Positions 12,069 to 22,779 of a DNA stretch of 64,000 nt are shown piece after piece. Source of the DNA: Darksidea phi. Its lineage: Eukaryota; Ascomycota; Dothideomycetes; Pleosporales; Lentitheciaceae. The notes under the pieces are model-generated. The model made no database searches, was not told the DNA's origin, and saw nothing but the letters and a program-made list of their open reading frames with translations. The position numbers were made by a program, and so were the translations under genes. Within the stretch, counting starts at the first letter, position 1. Every line of letters begins with the position of its first letter. The stretch spans positions 186,001-250,000 of the forward strand of contig JASJFT010000001.1 in assembly GCA_030770425.1 (NCBI GenBank), given 5' to 3'.

Positions 12069-13034
12069 GGCTGAGGAATGGCTCGTTGATGGTCGGTTTT
12101 GTTAGTAAGATAGTGTGATGTATTGATTGAGATAGAGAGCATGTAAATAGTCGTATGTATATTATTCGAAGAGTGGAGCGACACCAGCAAATCAATAGAG
12201 AACTGAAGACTAAAGAAATAAAGTAATGCCTCCCTTCTAACCACTTGCTGCGGATTTTCTTCCCTATTAGATATTGCAGCGTTCTTCTCGAGCTTCTGTT
12301 CTGTGAAAAGTCTTTAGAAATAGTTTCCTCGTCTACCTAGTATGACGCCCCCCTATACCGCCTTAGCGAGAAGCAGGAATCAGTCCTAGTCGGACCACAT
12401 GCGCGGCACAGCTATAGACGGTCTACGACAACAGGACGTGAGTGCAACGACTGTCTGACTAGGTTCAATGGGCATGCTGTCAAGGGATGTGTGGAGGACC
12501 GTAGGGTCTCAAGGATAATTCATGTGAGTCGTTCGTAGCTATTGAGCGAATGGCATTTGTAGTGTAAGTCGCATATGATATGAAAACGTAGGGCTTCTTG
12601 GACGGGAAAACTGGTGTCATTGTCCTTGTCGAAACAAAATTTGGGACGGGGATTCAACCAAGAGGGACAGGGATGCGGCTGCTTTCCTTGATTTTACAGT
12701 GCGGTGTAGAAGGAAGCGCGAGTGACGTGGTTTTGCTGACGTAGAGGTTTAGAAAGGAAAGCGTCAAGGTTAGTCGAACTTGAAGTCACGGAAGTGCTGA
12801 AGAAAAGTGGAGCGGTCGTTCATATCCTGCTTCAAATCCTTTTTTTTCTTTTTCTGTCTCTTTATAACCAGAAGTTTGAGAAGCCCTGCTCCAGTGAGAA
12901 CCGAAGACCCACCCCAAGAACGGCATGTGCCTAGAGCAACCTGATCCGGCGAGACGTCATGAGATCGACGACGGGCTGTGAGTCTCACTCAGGTGTAAAC
13001 TGAACAACCCAGTTTTGGTGCCCGAGGAAGGTGC
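12069..13034. other. Intergenic, no gene recognised
   Basis: About 970 bp between convergent genes, holding the 3' UTRs of the flavin-reductase-like and BTB genes. No supported coding region or RNA gene. Confidence 0.4.
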
Positions 13035-13712
13035 CTATGCTTCATGATAGTCTTCCGAAGAGTACCACCAGGACCTCTTTTCACCCGCCGGCCTCATTCG
13101 TCCCTTGAGGAGCCCCTTGGCGAGGTCAGCAACAAACTTGGGGGGTAACCCATTCATACACTGAACCCAGTCTTTACCCCCTTGCTGCACCCAAATATCG
13201 ACTAGCAATCGACGCGCAGGCGAAGTCTCGGTTGTACCCTTGTAAATGATTCTGATAACCTCCCCTCCGGGACAATAGGCGTTGTAATATGGTTGATTAA
13301 CGCAAGCATCGACGAGGGCATCTAGGACGGCGTTCTTGTAATCAATATCCATGATCTTCTCCCCAAAGACGTAGCAGTTTGCCAAGTCTAAGTATTCGGG
13401 GTTGGACTTATGCGGTGGCGTGGTCAATACTGTCGGAAGCGTCTTGAAGTAGAGCCAGTGGAGGTAGAGCTTGAACGTTGCCGGGTCCTCATCAGAAAGA
13501 TCGAGCATTTGAGCTTGTCCTCGAGACGCGTCCCACTCCTTCTTCAATGCGGTATCAAAGAACTTAGAGCTCTTTCGTAGGACAGCCTCATATACATGGA
13601 ACTTGACTTTCTCAGAGCCGACCATGACGGTGACTAGTCTTTCAAAGCTGTTCAAAGTATTAGCGAAGGGTCTCCGGTGCACATTGTGGAGGCCTGACTT
13701 GCTCGATAGCAT
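13035..13712 (-). CDS. BTB/POZ-domain protein (copy C, intact)
   Basis: One exon of 225 aa, starting at the ATG at 13712. The BTB fold begins at about residue 30 with RLVTVMVGSEKVKFHVYEAV, then LRKSSKFFDTALKKEW, LSDEDPATFKLYLHWLYF, and a C-terminal helical half with KNAVLDALVDACVNQPYY and IYKGTTETSPARRLLVDIW. This is the common fungal architecture of a lone N-terminal BTB. Such domains dimerise or bind Cul3, but the role here is unknown. It is a paralogue of the gene at 14321 and of the two decayed copies at 3949 and 5340. A start further upstream through an extra exon is possible, but no splice pair restores frame. Confidence 0.8.
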   Translation of the reverse strand: MLSSKSGLHNVHRRPFANTLNSFERLVTVMVGSEKVKFHVYEAVLRKSSKFFDTALKKEWDASRGQAQMLDLSDEDPATFKLYLHWLYFKTLPTVLTTPPHKSNPEYLDLANCYVFGEKIMDIDYKNAVLDALVDACVNQPYYNAYCPGGEVIRIIYKGTTETSPARRLLVDIWVQQGGKDWVQCMNGLPPKFVADLAKGLLKGRMRPAGEKRSWWYSSEDYHEA

Positions 13713-13896
13713 CTGTCTTGTGAACACGACCGTGTTTTGACTTGAAGTCGATATTCATCGTGCTGTTCTCTTGGAACCTTAGCTTTGGGTTAAGAAAAGG
13801 GTCGAGAGAGCGAAGGGTATAGAGGTAGTTAGTGGATAATAAGAGAAGCAAATGCGTGGCTTGAAAGAGCCGGTGAAGCGCAAAACGTAAGCAAAA

Positions 13897-14107
13897 GCTA
13901 GTGACGTTTATTTATTTACTATTCTTCCAGTGACGGTGAAGAAGACTTTACTCCGCGTTGCAGACACTATAGCCGTAGAAGACTATAGATAGAAAGTAAA
14001 AAGGGATAGACTATGCTAATGACGTTCCTCTATTTACTATTTTTCCGTTGAAGGCGAAACAACTTTGCTCCGTGTTGCGGGGACGACAGCCGTAAAAGAC
14101 TGCATAT
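13897..14107. repeat. Diverged direct repeat, two units, period about 118 bp
   Basis: Unit 1 (about 13897-13990) and unit 2 (about 14015-14107) share GCTARTGACGTT, TATTTACTAT, TTCC, ACTTTRCTCCG, GTTGC and AGCCGTARAAGACT in the same order and spacing. By eye they agree at roughly three quarters of positions with about one gap. They lie between two BTB paralogues on the same strand, upstream of copy C. Confidence 0.75.
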
Positions 14108-14320
14108 GGAAGCCAGATACTTGCCATATCTCTGGGGCGACATTTCTGTGCTTCAATAGCAAAGTCCTCAAATACATTATTGTTACATTCTCCCGCAACC
14201 AAAACGCCAAACCCAGACACCGCCAACCATTCCATACGACGTCAGAATCGCTATACCCACTAGGCCGTCCAAAGCATCTTAACTACTACATACGCTTCAT
14301 CCTATTTCGCACTCATCGGC

Positions 14321-15357
14321 CTATATTTCGTGATACTGCACATGAGTCAACTTCCACGGCCTACTCAGACTGTCCAAACTCCTCGCATCGCCCCTAACGA
14401 CTGCGTCACCCCTAACCTTCAACAGCTCCCTCACAACCGCCACCAAGAATTCCTTCGGCAAATTTGCATCTTTCTCGATCCACTCGACCTTGCCCCTATA
14501 GTACCAAATATCCACCAGCAACTGCCTGATCGGACTGCCTTCTCTTGTCCCATCGTACAAGATGCGAATTTCTTCATTGGAAGGGTAGCGCCGGTTGGCT
14601 GCACTACCGCGAGCGTATAACACGTACACGTCCGCGATGGCGTTCTTGAAGCTGGTATCCATGAGGCGTTCGCCGAGAACGTAGGCATAGGCGAGCGTGT
14701 GGTAGTGTGAGTCTAGATCGGAGGTTCTAGGGTCGTTGCTGATCTGGCTATCACTATTACTACTAGCAGCAACGGCAGTACTATCAGTTGGCGGCATGAT
14801 GGCGAGTTTTCCAGAGTACATCCAAGTGCGGTAAAGAGAAAAGGCGTCCGGATCGTCCTCAGGCAAGTCGATGATACGCGGATCTGGACGCATGTTGGCC
14901 CATTCGGGTTTCATGGCGCTGCGAAAGAATTCTGAGCGGTCGCAGATGGCATCTTCATGAACTTTGAAGCTGGCTTTGGGCTCGTCGCGGCCGACGGTGA
15001 TGGTGATGAAGTCGCAGTCTAACCTGTGCTAATCTTCAGCTATGCTCTGTTTTTGACACATTTCTGTACAACGACTGAAGGAAGAATGAAGGAGAAAAAT
15101 ACTGAGAGAATATGTAAATAACAAAGGCAGGAGTAGAGGACGTCGTCGTAACCTCAAATGCAGGCATCCCACCACTCCACACCTCGCCCGCATTCAACTG
15201 ACCTCAAAGCCTGAGCAACAGTGACCCTATTATCCGGGATCTCCGAAGCCTTTGGGGTTGGATCCGCAGGTTCGAGCCTCTTTCTTTTCGTCGGCGGCGG
15301 TCCATGGTCCCTTGCGGCTAAGCTCGCCAACATATGTGTGAAGGTAAGGTCGGCCAT
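14321..15357 (-). CDS. BTB/POZ-domain protein (copy D, intact)
   Basis: Exon 1 (15203-15357) starts MADLTFTHMLASLAARDHG and carries a basic PTKRKRLEP patch. Exon 2 (14321-15023) holds the BTB core, and the total is 285 aa. The join uses donor GTCAGT and acceptor GCACAG over 179 nt. This is longer than most introns here, so exon 1 is less certain than the rest. BTB motifs are FITITVGRDEPKASFKVHED, RSEFFRSAMKPEWA and LPEDDPDAFSLYRTWMYSG, followed by the family half with DTSFKNAIADVYVLYARG and ILYDGTREGSPIRQLLVDIW. It ends RPWKLTHVQYHEI. The basic patch could serve as a nuclear signal (inference). It is the closest relative in the window of copy C. Confidence 0.75.
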
Positions 15358-15846
15358 GGAAACCACTCCCTTTGGTGTTTGCAATATGCCTTCTCTTTTG
15401 CAGTCTCCGCTCGATTCCACGAAAACCTCGAAACTGGAGCGTCGTCCGAGGTCTTTCGACAGTGCTTATATAAGGAAACGCGTCCGTGTGGGGCGTTGAG
15501 TGAGCCTTCTTTGCCGCTAGGATGCTGAGCGCTCCAAGGACGGTGTTGACGCGTGTCTGATCGTGGTCTTTCTCATGAGGCAGATAAGGCCAATTGTCAA
15601 AGCGTGATTACCGTGGGGAGGCGATCGCCATCGAATGCCAACCGTGGACGGCCAGGCCCCATTTATCCACATTCGGGCTAGCGAATCTTCACGTGCAGGG
15701 CAATGCGCCGGCGAGAAAACCAAATGTTTAGGAGTTCCACAATGCACATTCATGGAAGGTCGATTATTGCCCAAGAGAAGATCGCGGATATTAATTACTA
15801 TACGCTCACTATGCAAGAGTATCCAAAACCCAGCTGGCTAATATTA
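15358..15846. other. Intergenic, no gene recognised
   Basis: About 490 bp between the start of BTB copy D and the end of the DUF2985 gene. A TATATAAG-like sequence on the BTB strand lies around 15466-15473, about 110 bp upstream of that ATG, and may be its TATA element. Confidence 0.4.
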
Positions 15847-18077
15847 TCACGAATATGCGCTCTCAGCCTGCTTTGCCTTCTGTTGCCCGCTGTTGGACGA
15901 AGGGGTATTGCGAATAAGATTCAAACTTCTCCTACTTCCCTTTTTGGAACCATCTTCATCGTCTCTTTCGCTCTCACTTTCGCGCTCCTTCTTCTTCTCC
16001 AGGTGTTGCATAGCCTCCTCCGTCAGCTCCTGCCTGTTCATGCGTTCTACCACGTCCTTCTTCCTAGTCCGTCGATCTCCAATCGTGATCAAAAGACCGG
16101 CAACGGCATTGACTGTTATTGAGCAGCATAAGATGACGGTTGTAATAGCCGGATGACGGCGTTTATAGTAGATGCCCCAGGTAGTAGCGCCGAGGGAGAT
16201 TTGGAGCAAAGAGTGACAGTCTAGCAAGACGACGATGGCGACGAGAAATCGTAGCGGGAAAGCGTAGTGGGTCTCCGTCTCATGCGGCTTGTAGAACGAA
16301 TGGGACTTGGAGAATTTAGCTTGGTGATGTTCAAGTTTCGCTTGCTGCTTAGGCGTTAGAACGGTGAACTCCCATTGCTTTTCAGGGTCTTCGTTGGAAA
16401 AGTTGCGCCCGCCCATTGGGGCATTGCCAGAAGGAAGATCGTTGTGGTCCTTGAGCTCGGGCAGCATGTCCTTCTTTCGGCGGGACCAGGTGTAATGATG
16501 GTAGTGCGCAATGTAGATCATGTGGTAGGTGTCTACAGCGCGGAATGGGGCAAGACCGTCACCGACGACGGCGAAGAGGGCAACCATAATGCTGTCGATG
16601 ATATGAATGACGTAGATCTGCTGGCCGCCAACATTGATCCATCCGATCAAGAAGAGCACCCAGGCAAGACCAAAGATGGTGATCAAAAAAGCATACAATG
16701 TAACCAGGAAGCCAAGAGCTGACGCCATGTTAATACCAGTAGGTCGAGGAGGAGGGAGCACTTACGTCGTTTGACATACTGTCCGAACCCTCGCATGGAC
16801 CGCTTGAACTTGGAGCGCTTCGAGTGTAGCATATGGCGGACATGGTCGTTGAGTTCTTGCTTGTCTTCGTGGGACCAGCCTTCAAGCGATGTGCCATGAG
16901 GTAGCACGGCATAACGTGAATCGCTCATTCGTGAATCAATCGTGGCCAGGGTGGCCGTTGTGCCTTCAGTTGTGCTTCGCGTCAATCCGGGGGCGGTATC
17001 TTCTAGGGTCTCCCGTGCTGGCGCGAGAACGCGGTTGATGTCTTCTAAGCTCTGTGACTCGCTGGGAGCACGCTGGAGGTTATAGGTCGGTCGCCGGTTC
17101 ACAAAACGGCCGAGATTGGGGATGAAGAGGGAATTCTGGATGTTGGTGAGGGAGGTCAGGGTCTGCACCTCAGGGTCTGTACACAGTCAGTGCCGATGCA
17201 TGCCGCCGGGCGCTGCTAACATACCGACCGTGTCTAATACGTCTACCATGTTCGACGAGTACTGCCAGCCTTGATCCATTGGCGCAGCGGGTATCGTGTC
17301 GGGGCCTGCTTCTACATCCTGGTCCCGCCCCTTGTCTTTGTCCTTCCAGAAACTGAGACGCGTTTGGACAGCACTGCTGACTTTCCTTAATCGACTGAGC
17401 TCCGCTCGAGGTGCGGATGAATCTGTGGTGCTTGTGTCATTGGTTGCTGTGGGCTCCAATTGGACTTCCTCCTCCAATGCAGGGAGTCGCGAAGTAGTCT
17501 GTTGTAGGGCGTTGGTGGAGGCGGTCGGGTTCGGAGCAACTGGTCGCAATGCAACCGAGGAGGGCATCCGTCTGATGCCGATGCTGGACTGTCGCGTGGC
17601 AGAGGGTCGGCGTTGCTGGGTGGATGGAGGTGGAGGTTGGGGTTGAGGCGCGCTGGGAGCCGAACTGCTCCTTGCTCGCCCAGAAGTCCTTGAGCCTCCA
17701 GAACTAGGATATGGAGTTAGCAGTGCTCTTTCCGAGTAGGGGTGATGCGTTTCGGCGTACCTTGGTGTTGCCTTTGAGTACTGGCCATCTTTGCGCGGCG
17801 TGGGAACCGGCGTGCCCGCATCAACAGACGATTGCAGCGAAGTCGGGGGCTCAATTGCTGGTTGGTGTGCAGGCTCGTCAGCCGAGGTTGCGAAGTCGTG
17901 CGCAGAAGTGCCTGGCTGGGGACCGATGAAGCCCTCATTCACGCCCGTGGTGCTTGCGTTGTCCTGCGGCGGAAGCGTGGAGTGTGGCACCGAGAGAGAT
18001 CCGCTGCCCGTTCCTCGCGACGTGCTCTCAGCCACCCTGTTGCGAGCAGTCCGCGCCTTCACTTTCAACTTGTCCAT
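15847..18077 (-). CDS. DUF2985-family fungal integral membrane protein
   Basis: Exons 17225-18077, 16766-17176 and 15847-16718 are joined over introns of 48 and 47 nt and give 711 aa. Both joins restore frame (DTV then DPEVQTLTSL; YVKRR then PLGFLVTLYAF). The first 300 residues are disordered, Ser/Pro/Thr-rich and start MDKLKVKARTARNRVAES. The last third is a membrane region with TM segments near FLVTLYAFLITIFGLAWVLF, IIDSIMVALFAVVGDG and two more, plus LAPFRAVDTYHMIYIAHYHH, the DUF2985 hallmark. A charged cytosolic tail follows. Function is unknown in the family. A further 57-nt segment at 17704-17760 has complete intron signals and no stop; removing it gives 692 aa. Confidence 0.85.
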
Positions 18078-19066
18078 GTCGAATTAGAGCCGTCGTGATC
18101 GATGGCTCGTCAAGGGTATCGGAGGTCCATATTTCTGCGGAAGCGTGGGAACCAGGCCTTTCTCCCTTGCGCGTTTTGCCTTGGAACGGCCAATTGGCGC
18201 AGGCTGGGCGATGACCTCAGAGGCTACTGTGCTGACCAAGAACTTCGAATGAATCTCCTTGACACCCAGCTCCTTCGGCCAGCAAGCAGTCGGCGGTCGA
18301 ATTAAGAGCAGTACCTTTTGCTGCGTGCATCGGACGTCTCACTTGGATCTCTGCGCAAAACGATCTGCTGCTTCCGGGCGCGCGGTCAGCTGGGGAGTTC
18401 CCAGCAACGATCTCTTCGCTTGGCCGCACGGATCGCCGCCATTCCCAGCTCTAGCATTCCGACGCATTAGCACAGAATGCCGGCACATGCGCACGAGGCA
18501 GCTGAGTCAACATGTGCACGCACTTTCATCACAGATTAAATACCAAAGAAACTCCTGCTACTGTGCTCTAACACTCATGGTTCTCCACCAGCTTCGGAGG
18601 GAAACTTGATAGCCAACCTCGTGGTACAATCTGCTGACATGCATTGGGGAAAATACACCCTAGGCCGCTCTCGGTAGCAAGTCGACGAGAAATGTCAAGG
18701 AGCGGCGTATAACCAGCGACCATGGCCCCCCATCACTCAATTCATGGCCCCTAAACATGTTTTCCAAAGTACATACAGCCTCTGTGCATCTTCAGCTTTA
18801 GATTTGATTGGTGGTCAAGTCTTGGCATCAAATGGGTGGAGTCATTTTGCAGATAATGCGTATCTGAGGCTTATGATAACATCGGTAAAAGAATCGGAGA
18901 GGAGATGCTATGGAATTCGGGTGGGGGGGGACGGAGTGGTATAAAAGGATGCGGTAGAACGCATAAAAAAGTCTACAACCTTCAAGAACACCATCTCCTC
19001 TCCTCGAACTCCATCTCGATATCTTCAGACTTCAAATTCAAGCCCTCAACAAGCTAACAAGACAAC
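18078..19066. other. Intergenic, divergent promoters
   Basis: About 990 bp between the divergent DUF2985 and reductase genes. No supported coding region. The right end carries a TATA box and a CT/CA-rich leader before the reductase start. Confidence 0.4.
18940..18947 (+). promoter_or_regulatory. TATA box of the Gre2-type reductase gene
   Basis: TATAAAAG stands 127 bp upstream of the reductase ATG, after a G-run and before a pyrimidine-rich leader with several CTCCTC and ATCTC blocks. The spacing suits a fungal TATA-dependent promoter, which is typical of stress-responsive genes (inference). Confidence 0.6.
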
Positions 19067-20176
19067 ATGGCCACAGAAGCTACGCCGAAGCTCGCCCTTC
19101 CCAAAGGGTCCCGCATTCTGGTCTCAGGCGCCAACGGCTTTATTGCAAGTCATGTTGTAAAGCAACTCCTGGAGAACGGATACAGGGTACCTGTCACCCT
19201 CTTCGACCTCTGATATCATCACGTTAACATCATCCAGGCCCGAGGCACGGTCCGCAACCACCAGAAAGCCTCCTGGCTCCTCGATTACTTCAACTCCCGC
19301 TATGGTCCTGACGCCTTGGAGCTCGCCATCGTCCCCGACATGGCTGCAGATGGCGCCTTCGACGCCGCTGTCAAAGGCTGCGCAGGTGTAATACATACTG
19401 CAACGCCTGTCATGCAATCCTACGACCCCAACATTGCTGTCCCGATGGTCGTCGCCGGAGCCACCAACGCCATCCACGCTGCCGCAAAGGAAGGCATCAA
19501 GCGCTTCGTCCTAACTTCATCATCTACGGCAGCAGCCAGCCCTCGGCCCAACAAAGTGTTCAACATAGATCCCTCTGTTTGGAACGATGAGGCTGTCAAG
19601 GCTGCTTGGGCGCCACCGCCGTATGAGGGTGTGCAGAGGAAGTTGGATGTTTATTCTGCTTCGAAGACGCAGGGTGAGCAGGCGGCTTGGAAGTTTGTGA
19701 AGGAAGAGGGAAACGGCATGGTACTCAACTGCGTCTTGCCGAACATGAACATCGGCGAGATTCTATCGATTGAACACCAGGGGTATCCGTCGACCATGGG
19801 CTGGATAAAGGCGCTCTGGAGCGGCTTCTCTGGGCCCGGCGAAGCAGATCTCAAGGACAATCCGCCACAGTACTACATCAATGTTGATGACAACGCCATG
19901 GTGCATGTTGCAGCGCTGATTTTTGACGACGTGAAAGAGGAACGACTCTTCACATTCGCTCGTCCGTATAGTTGGAATGACCTGCTGGCGATATTCAGGA
20001 AGTTGTACCCGCAGCGGAAGTTCATGGACGACATCGAAGGAATTGGTGAGGATAAGAGTATTGTTGCAAACGAGAGGGCGGAGGAATTGCTGAAAAGGCT
20101 CAAAGGCGGGAAGGGATGGAGTGGATTGGAGGAAAGTGTAAGGCCGCTGACGGATAAGCTTGCGACGCGTGAGTAG
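19067..20176 (+). CDS. NADPH-dependent aldehyde/ketone reductase, Gre2-like extended SDR
   Basis: Exons 19067-19186 and 19238-20176 flank a 51-nt intron (GTACCT to ATCCAG) and give 352 aa; the join reads GYR then ARGTVRN. The N-terminal NADP-binding motif is SGANGFIASHV (GxxGxxA). VIHTATPV and TSSSTAAAS follow, and the catalytic Tyr-Lys pair is YSASK. This is the intermediate/extended SDR family of yeast Gre2 methylglyoxal/isovaleraldehyde reductase, dihydroflavonol reductase-like proteins and ketoreductases. Cytosolic, with no signal peptide. The exact substrate cannot be read from sequence. A TATA box precedes the gene. Confidence 0.88.
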
Positions 20177-20973
20177 GTAGTAGGAGTTGTATAGTGACCC
20201 GAAGAACCATCGTGGGCGCAGCCTTTGAAAACAGAAAGTTCGCGGACATGTAGGTAGACCAACGCCATTCTCACCACCGTGGTGGGGATAGACGTATTTC
20301 ATTGGCTAGGTCCTCGGGTAATATCCGTTTATATGCCAACACAGCAAGCCCTTCACACCCCCCTCCCCCGCAATATTCCCTCCGCTGGTAGACTTGGAGA
20401 GCGGTGCAGCCGCAGGAAAACAGGTAAGTGAATATGACGTGGCTGCTTAGGCATAGCCACAATCTGCGATGTCTCGCGATCACCTGCAAGTGTAGCGAGC
20501 GACCTTGGCCACGTCTCTAAGGTGGATCTGAAGAAGTTCACACGCCAATCGGCCGTCGCTTGGCGAGCACCTACACAGTGCTTTCGTTCCACATGTCGCT
20601 GTGCACATGTCAACCCGATCTGAACACTTCAAACCACGTCACCTTCAGCCACACTGCATTGCAGCCGCCCGAGTTCCGTAAAAAAGTGGATGTGTCACGG
20701 GTTAGGTCTACGACTATCCCTGTCATCTCATTTCCTGCCTGTATATATAGATCTACGCTTTCATCATAACAGATCAGCCCAGTTCGTCCTTCAATTGCAA
20801 CCTCGCCCTTCCTATTTGGGATAGATAGCAATTGGGCAGCAACTCGACGATATGCGAGGCATCGCCGTCTTGTGCCTTCACAACTGATGTTTCCCAACTA
20901 TCAGTCTCCTCATCCCCTCTAGTTCACCTTCATCTCCTTTCGAACGGCCCTGCATACGACCGCCCAAGCCGCA
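20177..20973. other. Intergenic, kinase promoter region
   Basis: About 800 bp. No gene recognised. A TATATATAG sequence near 20742-20750 lies about 225 bp upstream of the kinase start and could be a TATA element. Confidence 0.35.
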
Positions 20974-22779
20974 ATGTCGGATACGAATGATCATGAAGGG
21001 CTCAGCGAAAGGAGCCGTCCTGCAGCCAACGAAAATGGAGGAATATGGCCGAACGGTTGGTGTAATCGTGGATTCCACGTATCGTTTCAGTTCGGAGAGA
21101 AAGTGCCGTTGACTCAAGAAGACGTTCTTGGATACGGCAGCTCTGGCCCGGTCAACAAGACCGTTTGCAAGGGGCGAGCCGTAGCTTGGAAGATCAAACG
21201 TGCCAACAAAGAAGAGGCAGATGAAGAAATAAAGACTCTCAAGAAACTGCGACATATCCACTTGATTCAGTTGATGGGTTCCTACACACATCGTTCAATG
21301 TTAGGACTCCTCCTGGCGCCGGTTGCAAAATGCGACCTTGCCGCGTTCATGAGATATCTCGACGCTTTCAAAAGTACAGAGACCTTGATCAAAATTCGTC
21401 AGCGCAAAGATGGACCGGAGGCGATTCATGGCTTCGAGAAGATGGGAATTGACATTACGGATTGCCCAAGCGCGGTGAGAAGTGCGCAAGAGTGGATCCA
21501 TCAACGCTTCCTCTGCCTTGCTGGTGCCATCGCTTACCTTCATCGTAACGAGATCAAGCATAAGGATATAAAGCCATCAAACATCCTTCTCGATAAGGAT
21601 GGCCTTTATGTCACCGACTTTGGGAGTTCTACCGACGTATCTCAGCTGACGAGGAGCGAAACCAGCAATGGCACGCTTACCACTTGGAAATATTGCGCTC
21701 CAGAGGTGCAAGAGGCAGGGCTTGGTTCCACCAGACGCTCTTTTGATATCTTCTCCCTGGGTTGCGTTTTTCTTGAGATGTACATCAGCTGCATTCTAGA
21801 TGAGACACTACAGACCGTCATTGACACAAAGCTACGGTCTACAAGTAACAGCGACTATCGCTATCGGGATAATCTCCTCAACGTTCGACAATGGGCTTCG
21901 GAAGCCATGTCCGACGCGATCATGAATGAGAATGGGTCCTTGTCCAACCAGCAACTCTTACTCTGGCTGATTTTGCAGATGTTGGATAAAGAACCCCAGA
22001 AACGACTAACGGCGGAGGTAATAATCATGTCTTTGTCTCATATCGAAGGTCTTCGAAAGAGTGGAGAATTACCCTTGCATCGACCATGTTGTACCCCAGA
22101 TATTGCAACGGTCATCCACCTGACTTCTACGATCAACATTGTCTCGGAAAAGACGACAAAATCACCCCCAAACAAAGCCGCCGAACCATGTCGTAACCAT
22201 GTCAGAAGAACTTCATTTTCAGATAGGCAGCAGCATGGTTCCACAGAGAGTACACCTCTACCACCTCAAAAACGACCAGACTCCGGGAACGCGGAAGGAT
22301 ATCTCGCGTCGGATAATGAAACGGAAGATGGTTGCTTTGGAGAAGACGCAAATATTCCGAATGATGAGACATTCGGAGAGCAGGAATCTCCCGATCTTGC
22401 CCGTTCGTTTACCTCACACCAAAACCCGACCACTTCCACCCACCTTCGATCTCCACCATCTTCCCAGCCTCGTTTTGAAGCCGAGGTTGATCGTACAAGA
22501 CACACCGAGCATCTAAGGCGGCCGGTAACAAAAACTCAAACACATTCGCATACCGGCTCTGCAAGGCACACGGACATGCATGAAGGGACTGGTTCTTCAG
22601 GGGTTCACCATACACCAGATAGCATGTTGCCAAGGAGACAGCTTCTCCCCAATAACACAAACACGGATGATCCTCCGCCCCCAGCATACGAGCAAGCCGC
22701 ATCGTCACCCGGTTATCACCTCCGTCGCGGCTCGAATGGACAAGGAGCATTCGGAGGCGGGGGTAGGCATTTGCAATAA
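20974..22779 (+). CDS. Serine/threonine protein kinase with a disordered C-terminal tail
   Basis: A single exon of 601 aa. Kinase landmarks: Gly-rich loop LGYGSSGPV (residues 52-60), ATP-binding Lys in AVAWKIKR (Lys73), catalytic loop HKDIKPSN (196-203), DFG (215-217) and CAPEV (241-245). The catalytic loop has HKD in place of HRD, with the catalytic Asp198 kept, so activity is likely. The loop insert between subdomains V and VI is long. From about residue 380 the sequence is low-complexity, rich in Ser, Pro and His, and probably unstructured. This type of fungal kinase often stands outside the standard groups. No substrate can be inferred. It is intronless, unlike most neighbours. Confidence 0.88.
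   Translation: MSDTNDHEGLSERSRPAANENGGIWPNGWCNRGFHVSFQFGEKVPLTQEDVLGYGSSGPVNKTVCKGRAVAWKIKRANKEEADEEIKTLKKLRHIHLIQLMGSYTHRSMLGLLLAPVAKCDLAAFMRYLDAFKSTETLIKIRQRKDGPEAIHGFEKMGIDITDCPSAVRSAQEWIHQRFLCLAGAIAYLHRNEIKHKDIKPSNILLDKDGLYVTDFGSSTDVSQLTRSETSNGTLTTWKYCAPEVQEAGLGSTRRSFDIFSLGCVFLEMYISCILDETLQTVIDTKLRSTSNSDYRYRDNLLNVRQWASEAMSDAIMNENGSLSNQQLLLWLILQMLDKEPQKRLTAEVIIMSLSHIEGLRKSGELPLHRPCCTPDIATVIHLTSTINIVSEKTTKSPPNKAAEPCRNHVRRTSFSDRQQHGSTESTPLPPQKRPDSGNAEGYLASDNETEDGCFGEDANIPNDETFGEQESPDLARSFTSHQNPTTSTHLRSPPSSQPRFEAEVDRTRHTEHLRRPVTKTQTHSHTGSARHTDMHEGTGSSGVHHTPDSMLPRRQLLPNNTNTDDPPPPAYEQAASSPGYHLRRGSNGQGAFGGGGRHLQ

Noticed and set aside
19124..19477. Open frame opposite the reductase gene
   Set aside because: It is the mirror of a well-supported gene and has no motifs of its own.
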